This document shows positions 1 through 11,009 of a DNA stretch of 64,000 nucleotides, piece by piece (position 1 is the first letter of the stretch; each line of letters begins with the position of its first letter). The notes under the pieces are model-generated. The model saw only the letters and a program-made list of their open reading frames with translations, did no database searches and was not told the DNA's origin. The position numbers and the translations under genes were made by a program. This DNA comes from Dimorphilus gyrociliatus (taxonomy: Eukaryota; Annelida; Polychaeta; Dinophilidae): contig CAJFCJ010000019.1 of assembly GCA_904063045.1 (NCBI GenBank), positions 434,001 to 498,000 of the forward strand. The letters are read 5' to 3'.

Positions 1-1377
1 AAGAGAGCATGACGGCGTCTCTTATTCAAAACTGAAACTTGAACAAACTATGCCAGGAGGATATTGAAAGGGGAAATTTTAATTATAGAAATTTTTATAG
101 ACGTCATCAGATAGGATTGATGATTTATAACGGTAAAAAAAAAAAGAAACGTTTTTTATGCGATCATACTAAAAGCGTAAATGTTTAGGCATAGAAACTC
201 TAGACGATTGAATTTGATTGAAGACTCACACCGTAACGTCATAATAAAAGAATAAACTTTCAAAAATGGACGGCACCTGCTTAATCTGTTTTTTAACCTA
301 ATATATATTATTCAGTGTTCAAGCCGCGAAGTCCAATGAGTTTTTCATATATAAAAAAGAAACGAGAATAATTATCGGCGTATCCATCTTACTTATTACA
401 CAATCGTTTGACAATCAAAGAAAAAAGCAGGTGGCATCCTCAACGACCGTATAGAGGCGATTTGAATGGTGAAAACATCTGCATTTCAGCGCGTGCTTAT
501 TGTCTGAGGGCAAATCGAGCTTGAACGAGAGCAGCTGAAAAGAGTGGCGACGCTTAATTAGATGATGTCTTAATTGTTGCTCTTTAACTGGCCATTTTAC
601 GGCTTTAATTGACAGGCAACGTTTTGTAAAAGAGGGAAATCGTTTGCACTTTCCTCAATAATAGTCGATCCGGCTACTTATCTTATCTCTCATGCGCGTA
701 TAATTGCCGCCTACTTGATTATATCAATCGTTCGCAATTATTTCTTGCCCGTATACAAACAAACATATTTGTGTATATACACACGCATAAAGTTTATACC
801 GGTACGCAAACAAAGACAGTAAATGTCAGAAAAGCTGAGCACAACACCTCTGAGACGTTGTCAAACCACAATTAGCCAGACAAGACAAAACTGTTCGAAA
901 TCGATACGGCCCGCCGCAATTCTTTTGCGGCAAAAGGGCAAGTATGGCAGCTATAGAATAGTTTGGCTGCACGTGATCAAGGTCAGGGTCGAACCTGAGC
1001 AAACGTCGTTTAAAAGATTTTAAGTGTTTGACATGTTTTTTATCTGAGGGCGCCGCGCAACTCTTCTTCCGCAAATCTTAGGCGACCTCAAGCGCATTCA
1101 TCCTTTAACAAAGGCTTGTATGCCAGTTATTGAAATAACGAATGCGGGCTCAATCTCTTTTTACTCGATGAAACGGGGCACAGTCGTAAAAATGGACAAG
1201 TCATAAAATCCCCTCTTTCGACATATGCGCCGGTCGTAAAAACAAATGCGATTCGTTGTGATTATCAGAGGCTTTTAAGCGATAAAATGAGCTGCCATCT
1301 ACCGAATAAGCTATTTGACTTACCACAATAAGACATATGTTGCAATTTTCCGCCACTCAGTACTTTTCATAACAATA
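1..1377. other. No gene recognised; intergenic
   Basis: I see no convincing coding exon here on either strand. The short ORFs near 0.8-1.1 kb overlap each other on opposite strands and resemble no family. Base composition is less AT-rich than most intergenic DNA in the window, so it may be promoter or UTR of a gene outside the left edge. Confidence 0.5.
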
Positions 1378-3214
1378 TTATCGCTGGTCAAGCTGTTTTA
1401 ATTCAACAAAGAAGTTTTTTATTGAGAAGTATACCAAGAAGACTTTCAATTTTACGTACTTGAAGGTGTTGACCAACTGCCGGACGTCATCGGAAATGTC
1501 TCGAAAAGCTAATCGAAAATCCTCTAAGAGTGGTGTCATACTGCCGAAAAGAATGATATTGGATAATTTAATAAATTGGGCGAATGCGGAAACGTACGCT
1601 TTGGTCAATTTTTCCATTGTAATTCTCCTCCTGAAACGAATTTGAGTGTACTTGTCGACATCTGGCAAATCGACATCCGTCATAGTCCTCTCATTCTCCT
1701 TTTAAGTAAGAATAAACAAAAGAGTTATTACATAATAACACTTCATTAATGAGGACTTACTGGCTCTTCGAATCTCACTTTATTACAGATTTTCGGGTGG
1801 TAGAATTTCGAAACTTTATCATTTTGAATGTCGGCTTCATTCCGTAAACTATTCCATTTTTCTTTGTTTTTATCATCTTTAGTTTTTCCACCTGATCCAG
1901 TTATAAATTCTGCAGTTGCGTCGGTAAACCAATCTGTAAAATTTTCTTTCACCTTGTCTTCAAAACTTTTCTCGGTACCGACATAAGACGCCATCTGCTG
2001 GATATTAAGGTCATGACCACCAGCAGGAATCTCAGCCCTCTCCTTATCATCAGTGTCATCGCACGATTGCTCATCGTCGCTGTCAAATTCAACCTCCAAT
2101 ATTTTTACTTTCCGTAACCTCTTCGCAATTATGTCAGTGGGTTCGTTTTTCCTATCTATTTGTTCATCTTCATCGGAATCTTGATCGCCAACAGTATTTT
2201 TAGAATACTCTAAATAGGACAATGAATGGGCCTTTTGTGAATCTTCATCTAATTTCAAGCTCTAAATATTCCAAAGAAACTTTTACTGAAGATACAATAT
2301 TTAACATTGAATTATGAATACCTCCAATTTTGAGTCAATTTTCTCTAATTGTTCAAGTTCTTCTTTTATATCCTCCCCCAAGCGAAGGGTAACTTTAGCA
2401 CCGGGTTTTCCCATGGGACTAAATTTTCAAATCAGAATTAATTAGCTAGGTCACTTAATTAGCGTCTATTATGCAATTTGTTCAAATCATTTGCTTACTT
2501 TGTATCGGCAGATAAAAGTTCTATTTTCACATCTTCTCCTTCTCTCATCCAAACTGAGCTATTGGGTATTTGTTTTTCATAGTGTAACGATGCTTCATAA
2601 CAGAAGTCGCTGCAAAATCGCTATTGAAACAATAGTGTTTAATTAGGAAATAGTGTAGAGTTAAATATTTGGATATCTACCTTTCTACTTGTAATATCAA
2701 CAACAGTGTTGGTTCTTGTACAAATCTTATATTTTTGTTTTGGTATCTGCAAGGATAACTTTTTATTAAAATTTTAAATTTATAAAAGAGGAATTAGTCT
2801 ACATTTTTTAAAAAACTTTTGCAAATCGGATAACCACACAGCTTTGATATATATCTCTCTTCAATGATGTCCTCGTAATGATCAGGATGAATGTATTTTG
2901 CCTGTTTTGAATACAAATTAAAATTGTACATATACTTCCAAATAACTTTTAATACAATAAATACTGTTTTGTTAAATTTTCTGAATCATAATTTATCTTA
3001 ATAGTGTAATTACTTACAATTTCAATAAACATTTCTTCAGAAACCGGATTTTCTATTAGTCTCTCTACTGTTTCATGTGCTTTTCTCTCACAGTCAACTC
3101 GCTTTCGAATCCTTGCCTCTGTTTCCCTTTTCAGAAAATTATATATTTAGACCGATGGATTATATTTTAATAGATTTTGCTTGATTACTTGCTGACTCGC
3201 TTTTTATCGCTCAT
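1378..3214 (-). CDS. RPAP2: RPAP2/RTR1-type RNA polymerase II CTD phosphatase
   Basis: RPAP2 (yeast Rtr1) binds RNA polymerase II, removes Ser5 phosphate from the CTD repeats and helps polymerase import. Eight coding exons can be joined: 3189-3214, 3018-3126, 2803-2901, then exons near 2.7, 2.55, 2.35, 1.75-2.26 and 1.38-1.70 kb, giving about 450 residues. The N-terminal third carries the RTR1 zinc module: a CERKAHE-type helix, LCGYPIC near residue 68, then a QKYKICTRTN stretch and FCSDFCYEAS, followed by QIPNSSVW. The four cysteines of the family are present. The C-terminal half is acidic and of low complexity, and the last exon (about 100 aa) is a poorly conserved helical tail. The start is the ATG at 3214, whose 26-nt exon splices in frame. 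It is divergent from the SOCS gene. Confidence 0.88.
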
Positions 3215-3658
3215 TGTTGAATGCTGCTATGTATTATTAAATGATATGAAGATATAAAATAGAGCACTACGCTCTAATTCGGTTTTACTAAAACTATAAT
3301 ATAATTTCTATAAAAGTAAGAAAACTTTAAAAGTGACGAAAAGATTAAAGATGAATTAATTTTCTTGCATTCGATTTCGAAATAGGCAAAATATATCTCA
3401 AGTACCAGTTTTCAATGCCTGGAACTTGACCTGATACGAAATATTCATCAGCAAAAAAGAAGTGTGAATGGAGCCATCTTAAGACCGTGTGCGCATGAGC
3501 CAAACGAACTCGATCAATCGCGGAGTACGCCAAATCGGTTGACTATAAACAGTTTGTGTTATTTAATCATCGGCTTTATAGACAAAAACAGGGAAGTACC
3601 TAAGGATTATGATGATTGTTCGGAATTTATCAAAGGTTTATGAGTAAAAAGGTACATT
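3215..3658. promoter_or_regulatory. Shared divergent promoter region, RPAP2/SOCS
   Basis: This 444-bp gap separates the start codons of two divergent genes and must hold both promoters and 5' UTRs. I see no TATA box in a clear position and no strong known motif. Confidence 0.4.
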
Positions 3659-6524
3659 ATGGCGTCCGAGCATAAACGAACATTTTTGTCAAAATTACGA
3701 AAACGTTTTAAAAATCATTGGAAAGCGGACGATAATGTGACAAATAAAAGGACAGTTAAAATACAAACAAATCTACCCGAGAGGGTAGTCAGTACGTGTG
3801 TAAGCAGTCCATTTAAAACTGTAGATTGTGATCAGCGAAATCATAAAACTTGTTATTGCCGAGAAAATTATCGCACCTTTCCTACGTTGAGAAGTCAAAC
3901 AGTTGACGCTGGAAGGAATTGGAAGTCAATGAATTCGGGTAGAGCCCCATTGGCTAAACAAGAAGATCTTGAAGAGTACGAGAGACCTTTATCATGTGTA
4001 ACAACTGTTTTTAACATCGAAGATCCTGGTTACTCAACACTCGACGAATTGGAGCAGAAAAAAAGTGAAAAAACGACGAATGATAATACAGATGATAGTG
4101 GTTTGGAGAGTGATGGCTTATCACCGCACGGTTCTAAGGAATCTCCATTTACCTCAGACCGTGTGTGTTATGCAGAAGTTCCTATTAAAAGAAAGGACAG
4201 TGCAAAAAATAGAGATATACCTCCACCTATTCCTCCGAGAAATTATACGGAAGACGACAGGCGATATGCTCTATCTCGACGAGAGGAAAAAACACATATG
4301 TCAATGAAAGAAGTTTTCGAAGAAGCAAAATTGCTTGGTATAAAGTTAAAGGCTGCTAAGAATTTGGACGGTCATCACGTAGAACCACCGCCGAGAACGT
4401 CCTCATTAAATCGAAATTTTAACTCTCAAAACTCAAAGGAAGAAGCTAAAAATAAATCTAGTAAATGTCGTTGTCATTCAAAGGCAAAATGCGATAGCTA
4501 TACAAGTCCTAATATGCACGGAAGACGCTTACCAACAGTTCCGGTTAAAACAAAACCTACAGGTGAGGAAATTCTTATTTCAAAAGATCATATATTAGAA
4601 TATTATTTGTTCTATAAAAATAATTTTCATCTATAGCTTGTGTGAATATTTAATCGATATTAATTACAATATTGACTAATTAAGCAAAGCTAATATCATC
4701 AGTTTCGTTTCTGATTTTACCCTAGCTTTATTGATATTTTCTTTATAAAACACAAGGGTGATCGAATGGGACTAGAAGAAGCTTTTACGCAATCATAACC
4801 TTTGAAAAAATACTTTATGTATGGCACCGTGTAGTCAATTATGTCATAATGACTGGGCAAACAATACTCTTCTTTCAATGATGATTTATCCATTTTAATC
4901 AGCCTTTCAAGTGTAAGAATTGATCCGACGTCACTTTTAGCCTTTGTAATTGATTTTATAAAACATTATTGTTATGTTTTTTGCTGTGTATTGAACTATC
5001 TTTAGTGAAAGAATTTACAATCGTGTCCGTCCAATTTATTATTCATACTCTTTTAAATAATTACGCTTTCCAACCCTGGTGCTTTAATTTATCACGAGAG
5101 TAATTCATCTTCTTTCTTTAACGAAAAATAATTTCGTCGGTTTAAATACAGCTGCTGTAGTAGTTTTCAGAAGGTCCATAGAGATGTGAAAGCGTGACTG
5201 TTTTATTCTGGAAAGCGTTCACTTAACGAATTCGCTTATTTGTATTAAATTAAGTAATTTACAAACAGAAACAAGGCCGTCAGCCACTAAAGTTCAACCG
5301 GAGGCCAAAACGGGTATGCAATTATTTATGGAAAGTATGGCAAAATTAAGAGAAGTGAGTTGATATATTTTTTCTCTGATACTGATTTATTTGTTGCTAG
5401 GCAGTGTAGGAAACTATATTTATGTAAGTGACGTAACTAGAGCAGCAAATGTTCCCCGTAAGGGTTTGGGGTACACTTGAGTATACATTGAGAGTATCGA
5501 GATACGTGTATTTGTCGCTGAGCATTCTGCATAAGGCGCTTAAGGTCGGCTCTCATCATTTGTTTAACACGTGTGGCTTAAACTTGAAGCGGCTGCAACA
5601 CCGCAAATAGCCTATCAACGAGTTGGGAAAAGAGTCTGATTAGCGCACGTCTCGGCGTAAGTTTGCAGTAGAAAGCTGTTGCAGATGGGCTCACGCTATG
5701 CAAATGCGAGACTTTCTCAATTAAGGGAAACGGAGTTTGCATCTTACAGCCTGTATATCGGTTCGCGGCCGGAAATCGAATAGTTGAGTAATATCTCCGT
5801 CGTTTAACTTAATCAGACGAACAAGAAATCTATTTTTGCTTCAAGAGCCTTGTGCCCTCATCGGTCGGCAAATATGTACGATTGTTTACTAGATAACATG
5901 AGTTGTTGTTTTATAATACACTCTCTTATTTCTATATGTCCAACAGATGGGCTACTACTGGGGCCCGTTGTCTGCTCAGGTAAGGAATGCAACATTTGCC
6001 GTTATTTATCTTTTTTCAAAGAAACCTTTTGTCTCTAATAGGAAGCCGAATGCAAGCTCTCAGATTTATCTGACGGTTGTTTCTTAGTTCGAGATAGCAG
6101 TGACGAACGGCATCTTTTATCCATATCTTTCCGATCGAAAGGCGCTACGCACCACACAAGAATCGAACACAGTGGGGGCTTATTTCATTTTAAAGCACAG
6201 CCGAAATCTATGTCAGCGGCAACTATTGTAGAATTTATTGAAAATGCTATGGAATTTTCTCGAAATGAGCGCTTTCACTTTTTTGTTCGGGGACAATCGA
6301 CACGCCTTCAGCGAAATGATGACGACGAAGAAGAAAATCCAGTTCCTCCTGTTCTTGTTAAATTATTGATACCCGTGTCACGATTCTTTGTTGTTCAAAG
6401 TCTCAAGCATCTGACGCGGATGAAAATTAGCGATTTGGTGCGAAAAGACCGCATCGATCTACTTCCTCTTCCATTTGTTTTAAAGAGCTACCTACATGAA
6501 CATACTCTTTGCCCGGAGCGGTGA
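3659..6524 (+). CDS. SOCS6/7-like suppressor of cytokine signalling (SH2 + SOCS box)
   Basis: Four exons (3659-4562, 5269-5354, 5947-5979, 6042-6524) join in frame to 501 aa. Residues 1-300 are disordered, with basic patches and a proline motif (PPPIPPR). The SH2 domain begins at GYYWGPLSAQ and carries the phosphotyrosine-binding Arg in GCFLVRDSS, then SISFRSKGATHHTRIEH, which is closest to SOCS6/SOCS7. The C-terminus is a SOCS box: VVQSLKHLTRMKI (elongin BC box) and LPLPFVLKSYL (Cul5 box). By family it is a substrate receptor of a Cullin-5 ubiquitin ligase that targets phosphotyrosine proteins. The 706-bp first intron is long for this genome. The long disordered N-terminus fits SOCS6/7 rather than SOCS1-3. 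Confidence 0.85.
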
Positions 6525-7506
6525 AATCCCCTTAGACTAGTCATTGAGACATTCCATATTTTTATCATGTTTAATACTACTTTATTGATATGTAAATATC
6601 TCTTTTATTTACGTGCCATTTTCCTAATTTTTTTTATACCTGAGTGACGGTGGCACGGGTGATTGTAGTTATATTCTGTTTAAATGCGAAATGATCTAGC
6701 CTGTGCTCTCACATCATTGAAATGCCCGATGTGAGCTGAAAAGATTCATATATAATTTGTTTCCGCTTACAAATACATATTGTATGTATTGACAGATTTT
6801 ATCGGTTACTTATTGAAAGATGGTATTATAACAAAGTATTGATTGGGCAGAAATATTGCCCAATTAAACAAATCCTAAGCCTAAAAAGTGGATTGATTTT
6901 AAGCTATTTATGAAACTAAAGAGCTAATTGCTTTTATTCAATATATTTTTATGCTTGTTTTTTATCGGGAAGATAAGGAAATGAGAGCAAAATGCTTCTT
7001 TCGAAGGTCAATAATAAAATATAAACCATAATTGCGCAACCAATATTCGAAATATTATTATCTCAATATTTTTTTTCTCAATTGGGAAGCCTATTTATAT
7101 GTTAAGTTATTTGATGAGATATATGGAAGAAATAATACTGCTCTTCGAACGTAACTTAGGGCTTGTCTATATTGGGATAAATCTATCAAAATAAGTCAGG
7201 ATACGATTTGTTGCGTGTTATTGAAAGGGATAGAGAGAATATTTTAGTTCAATTGTTCAGCTAGTCTCCGACTGATTATTCATAGTGATGTGTCATTGTG
7301 CAATAAAGCTAGTAGCCAATCACAAAATATTTATATTGACTGACGCAATATCTGTAACAAGTATATTAAAATAAATCAGCTTGTTTTTATTCTAATGAAG
7401 TATAATATGTTGAGTTGTGAGTTTGATTGGTGAAGTTCGATATTCGAATTTTGGACTTGACATTTTGCATTAGTGTTTTTGTGAAAACAAATACTGTTCT
7501 CATAAA
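6525..7506. other. Intergenic between SOCS and the RBR array
   Basis: AT-rich, without coding exons that I can support. It contains the putative promoter of the first RBR gene, including the C/EBP-type and CCAAT elements listed separately. Confidence 0.5.
7295..7322 (+). promoter_or_regulatory. C/EBP-type site plus CCAAT box upstream of RBR gene 1
   Basis: TTGTGCAAT at 7296-7304 matches the C/EBP consensus TTRYGCAAY. Ten bases on, AGCCAATCA (7314-7322) is a CCAAT box. The pair lies about 210 bp before the RBR gene 1 start and recurs in the same order, with nearly the same spacing, before RBR gene 4. A binding role is inferred. Confidence 0.4.
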
Positions 7507-10392
7507 ATGATGGACGAAATAATAGACAAACCCTCTAGGGTCTATCAGTTTAAGAAACTACCGTATGGTATTCGCACAGGCAACAGTTTGAAATTAAAGA
7601 GATTCAAATATTTTCATAAGAGACATCAGGAGCGTGTCTTTAAGTGGGTCTTCTACGATAAATATACAAAGAAGGAAGCGGAGAATATTTTAAACGATTG
7701 CGATAAGGTTCTTGCGGATGGACTGCATTCTTTTGCTCAGAAGAAAGTTGCGCGTTATGGTCCCATTTCGTCGCCGTTGGCTTACTCGCTTAACAAAAGA
7801 AAGCGATGGAATTTACCTTATCATATCCAAAATATCGCTAAGAAAGATTCTCTAAGCGAAGAAACTTATAAAGTTTGCTATCTTGAGAGATTTTCAAATG
7901 TAGCAACTCTTCCAGGATATTACGGTTGTGGATGCACACTCGACCAGATTGCGTCGGTAAGAACTTTTTACAATGAGAATGGTGAAATAAAAAGACCTGG
8001 GAAGAAGTATGGATTCGAACTTGACATGATAAATGGTAGTAACAATCGCCCTAAACTTCAAGACTTCGTATTAAGGCAAATTGATAATGAAGAAAGCTAT
8101 TTCCAAGTTATTTACGACATTTGTAAAATACGTCCTATGGATTCTCTAGCGAAAGGAAATTTCGGATTCTATCCAATGGCATATTATGATAAAAAGATGA
8201 ATGCTCAAAAGCATAAAACGCCTGCAGGAAAAAGATTCGATAAATGTTTAGATTCTAATTATTACTTGAGGCGCTATATTGACGAGGGAATTATACACTT
8301 CAATAGTCTGAGCAACAAGATGGAAACGGAGGAGGAGGAAGAAACAAACACAATTCATCATTCTTCTAACATAGTCCTAGGAGATTTTATAACGAAGAAA
8401 AATATACGAAAGCGTAAGCAAAAACTATCAAAGAAGAGAAGTTATGTTAATTTTAAAGAGGAATCAAAGTCCAAAATCATTTATTTAGATCAAAATAACA
8501 TAAATACTAACAGCATTAGCTCGATAAGCGATTTTGATATAAAAGAGCATACGGAAGAGATCGAAGAAAGTACAAAATTGATAAACACAGAGGCTATTTT
8601 CGAATTTTATTTGCCTCTGAAATCCTATAAATCGTTTCTATTGGTTTGCTCCCAAAATAATATTCCTGTTCTAGATGCAGAAAGCTCTCCTCCTTACTTT
8701 TTATTGGACTTTTCCAAAATAGTTGAAAATATCTGCGCTTCAACAAGGCATTATACGAACAAGATCAAGCTAATCAGAGCTTTAGGTTTGATGACACCCT
8801 ATAGCGAAAACGATAAAGCTGTTATAAGTATGACGTTTTATTCGAATATCGAAAGCAGTCGGGCGTTAAAAAGTCTAAAAACTGATGCTAAAAATGTAAA
8901 CGATATGATTAAGATGATTAATCATCATGTTTCCGGTTGGTTGAATTCATCGAGGGATTTTATTCGAATTATCGATTTAACGGGAAGCAAGAGAGATGGA
9001 AATATAAGAGATAAGCCACATAAAACCAGAATAATAAGCGGTTGGATTCTAAATAACTTTGGATTTAGTCAAACATCTGCAGAAAAATTTGACATATTCC
9101 TTTCCTATTTAAAATCCTATTGGAATAACAAAAAGCCTGATATTAGCAATTTCTCGGGTGAATTAGAAAAGAAGAATGATTGGCAGATCACTTGCAAAAT
9201 TTGTATGATAGAAAAAGATACCCATTCTGGTTTGGCTATGAAATGCGGTCATTGGTTCTGTTTTGCCTGTTGGAAAAATTATTTGTTATATAATCGATCC
9301 CGTAACTTAAATTGCCCTACTTCAAAATGCCAGCAACAAATTGAACATCCTATTTGGTTAGCCGCAACGACTTTAAAAATATTCCAACACATAGAAAGAC
9401 TCACAGTTAGAAAGCTTATAGAACAAGAGAAAGTATGGATCCATTGTTCCAACTCAGCTTGTAATTTGTTGACAAACGTCAATAATAGTATTAAAATTCC
9501 CATAGTTGAATGCTCTTGCTCTAATCAATGGTGCACAGAATGTTTGGATGTTTTTCATTGGCCTGCAACGTGTAATCAAATAAGATATTTCAACGAGGTA
9601 ATAGATGATTCTGGTATTGAAAAAGATCGATTTATGAATGAGTACTACATTACTGAAATTAGAATATGCCCACATTGTAAAGAGAAGGTTGAAAGAGAAT
9701 CAATTATGTGTAATGAAATGCAGTGTATATGCGGTGGAAGATTTTGTTGGAATTGTCTTAAAAAGTTATACGAATGGGAAACTCACGATTCTAACGATTG
9801 TTCTAATGAAAATCGCGAAATATTCACCTTTATAGATGATGGATTTCTAAAAACTGATAAATTCGAATTCCTTCAAACAGTTTATAAATCGTTTAACGAT
9901 TTTAATACTTTAGACGTTTACCCCCAATCTAGATCAACTTTTAATGGATGGAAACGCACAATAGAACGTCAGCTGCCAACTGGAAAGGCAAATATTCGTA
10001 AAGAAATTGAGAATGAATTTTTAAGCATTTTACAAGACTGTCATTACTTATGTCATATAAGTGATTATATTGTAATGAATACTCTCGTATTAATTTACTT
10101 CTCTGGAAATGAAATCGCATGGAAAATGGTTTCTATAGAATTTCTTGAGAAACGACTCATTCTCGAAAAACTTCTATTACGTTCTATTTTAGCAACAAAG
10201 AGATTGAGAGAAAAATTAAATGGTACTAATTTTTCATTGCCCGAAAATTGGATAGCTCAAATAACATCTTTAAAGAATCAACTCGAAAGGTCTTTAATTA
10301 ATATCATCAACAATAAATCTATTCCTTACATTAGATGTATGGCATCGAAAATAACTTTAGATCGTAATATATGGTCTATTCTACCTACATAA
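7507..10392 (+). CDS. Ariadne-like RBR E3 ubiquitin ligase, copy 1 of tandem array
   Basis: A 961-aa intronless ORF. RING1 starts at Cys563 (CKIC, then MKCGHWFCFACW and CPTSKC), IBR follows (WIHCSNSAC through HWPATC), and RING2 starts at Cys721 (CPHC). All zinc ligands are visible. The predicted transfer cysteine is Cys735 in MCNEMQC, where Ariadne proteins have GCNHM. A helical tail after RING2 resembles the autoinhibitory Ariadne domain. By family, RBR enzymes accept ubiquitin from an E2 onto the RING2 cysteine before passing it to a target. The first 560 residues match no domain I know: a conserved NKRKRW near residue 95, acidic and basic linkers, LGDFIT near 293, and a mid-domain from about 364 (FEFYLP, then FLLDFS). 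The same layout recurs in the neighbouring copies. The lack of introns contrasts with nearby genes and suggests retrocopy origin followed by tandem duplication. The substrate is unknown. Confidence 0.85.
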   Translation: MMDEIIDKPSRVYQFKKLPYGIRTGNSLKLKRFKYFHKRHQERVFKWVFYDKYTKKEAENILNDCDKVLADGLHSFAQKKVARYGPISSPLAYSLNKRKRWNLPYHIQNIAKKDSLSEETYKVCYLERFSNVATLPGYYGCGCTLDQIASVRTFYNENGEIKRPGKKYGFELDMINGSNNRPKLQDFVLRQIDNEESYFQVIYDICKIRPMDSLAKGNFGFYPMAYYDKKMNAQKHKTPAGKRFDKCLDSNYYLRRYIDEGIIHFNSLSNKMETEEEEETNTIHHSSNIVLGDFITKKNIRKRKQKLSKKRSYVNFKEESKSKIIYLDQNNINTNSISSISDFDIKEHTEEIEESTKLINTEAIFEFYLPLKSYKSFLLVCSQNNIPVLDAESSPPYFLLDFSKIVENICASTRHYTNKIKLIRALGLMTPYSENDKAVISMTFYSNIESSRALKSLKTDAKNVNDMIKMINHHVSGWLNSSRDFIRIIDLTGSKRDGNIRDKPHKTRIISGWILNNFGFSQTSAEKFDIFLSYLKSYWNNKKPDISNFSGELEKKNDWQITCKICMIEKDTHSGLAMKCGHWFCFACWKNYLLYNRSRNLNCPTSKCQQQIEHPIWLAATTLKIFQHIERLTVRKLIEQEKVWIHCSNSACNLLTNVNNSIKIPIVECSCSNQWCTECLDVFHWPATCNQIRYFNEVIDDSGIEKDRFMNEYYITEIRICPHCKEKVERESIMCNEMQCICGGRFCWNCLKKLYEWETHDSNDCSNENREIFTFIDDGFLKTDKFEFLQTVYKSFNDFNTLDVYPQSRSTFNGWKRTIERQLPTGKANIRKEIENEFLSILQDCHYLCHISDYIVMNTLVLIYFSGNEIAWKMVSIEFLEKRLILEKLLLRSILATKRLREKLNGTNFSLPENWIAQITSLKNQLERSLINIINNKSIPYIRCMASKITLDRNIWSILPT

Positions 10393-11009
10393 CTTGATTT
10401 CACCCTCCTCTCTCCTTCACCACCTATCCTCTAGTCCTCCTTCCTTCTTTCTTATGCATACAGTTTATTATTTATTTTATTGTTTCATTGTTTACAGTTA
10501 TCTTTTTACAAGTATAACAAAGATACTGAATACATTAATAATATTTGATATTATGTTTAAACTTTTTTTTATATATGTAAATGAGCCACCTGTCAGCCAT
10601 GTTTTTTTTATAACTATTGTTTTTTTTATATATACTATGTAATAGAATACAGTTTCGGTTATGAAATTTTTACGTGTTTATCACATTTTGATTATAATAA
10701 ATTATTGTTTATATTATTATTATTATTTTATCTTTATTATCTTATTTTTATAAGAAATATTCAGGATATAGAATATCTTTGCTTATATTTAAAATATTTG
10801 TCAACGACTCCATTTTGTTTTCTTAGTTGCAGTTGGTTGTGCAATGTTTTGTTATGACTACTTGCACTAAGCTTGCGCAACAATTTTATATATAAAAATG
10901 TTAAGTAGAATGATGATCATTTGTATACCGCTTTTACCTCTAGGATTATTTTAGTTCATCAATTCTCTTTCGAAATCTAGTTTAAACATTTATCGAATAT
11001 ATTGAAAAT
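10393..11009. other. Intergenic between RBR copies 1 and 2
   Basis: Very AT-rich. The ORF directly after copy 1 is low-complexity, pyrimidine-rich 3' flank and is not a gene. The promoter elements of copy 2 lie at the right end. Confidence 0.5.
10837..10881 (+). promoter_or_regulatory. Two C/EBP-type sites upstream of RBR gene 2
   Basis: TTGTGCAAT (10837-10845) is identical to the element before the other three copies. A second, stronger palindromic version, TTGCGCAAC, lies at 10873-10881. Both are 130-175 bp before the start codon. No CCAAT box is seen beside them. Function is inferred from the motif only. Confidence 0.4.

Noticed and set aside
826-1074. Minus-strand 82-codon ORF and overlapping + strand ORF near 0.8-1.1 kb
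   Set aside because: Mutual antisense shadows in a slightly GC-richer stretch, with no domain or neighbouring exons.
10394-10642. 82-codon ORF directly after RBR copy 1
   Set aside because: Phe/Ser/Leu-rich translation of pyrimidine-rich 3' flank, no counterpart after the other copies.
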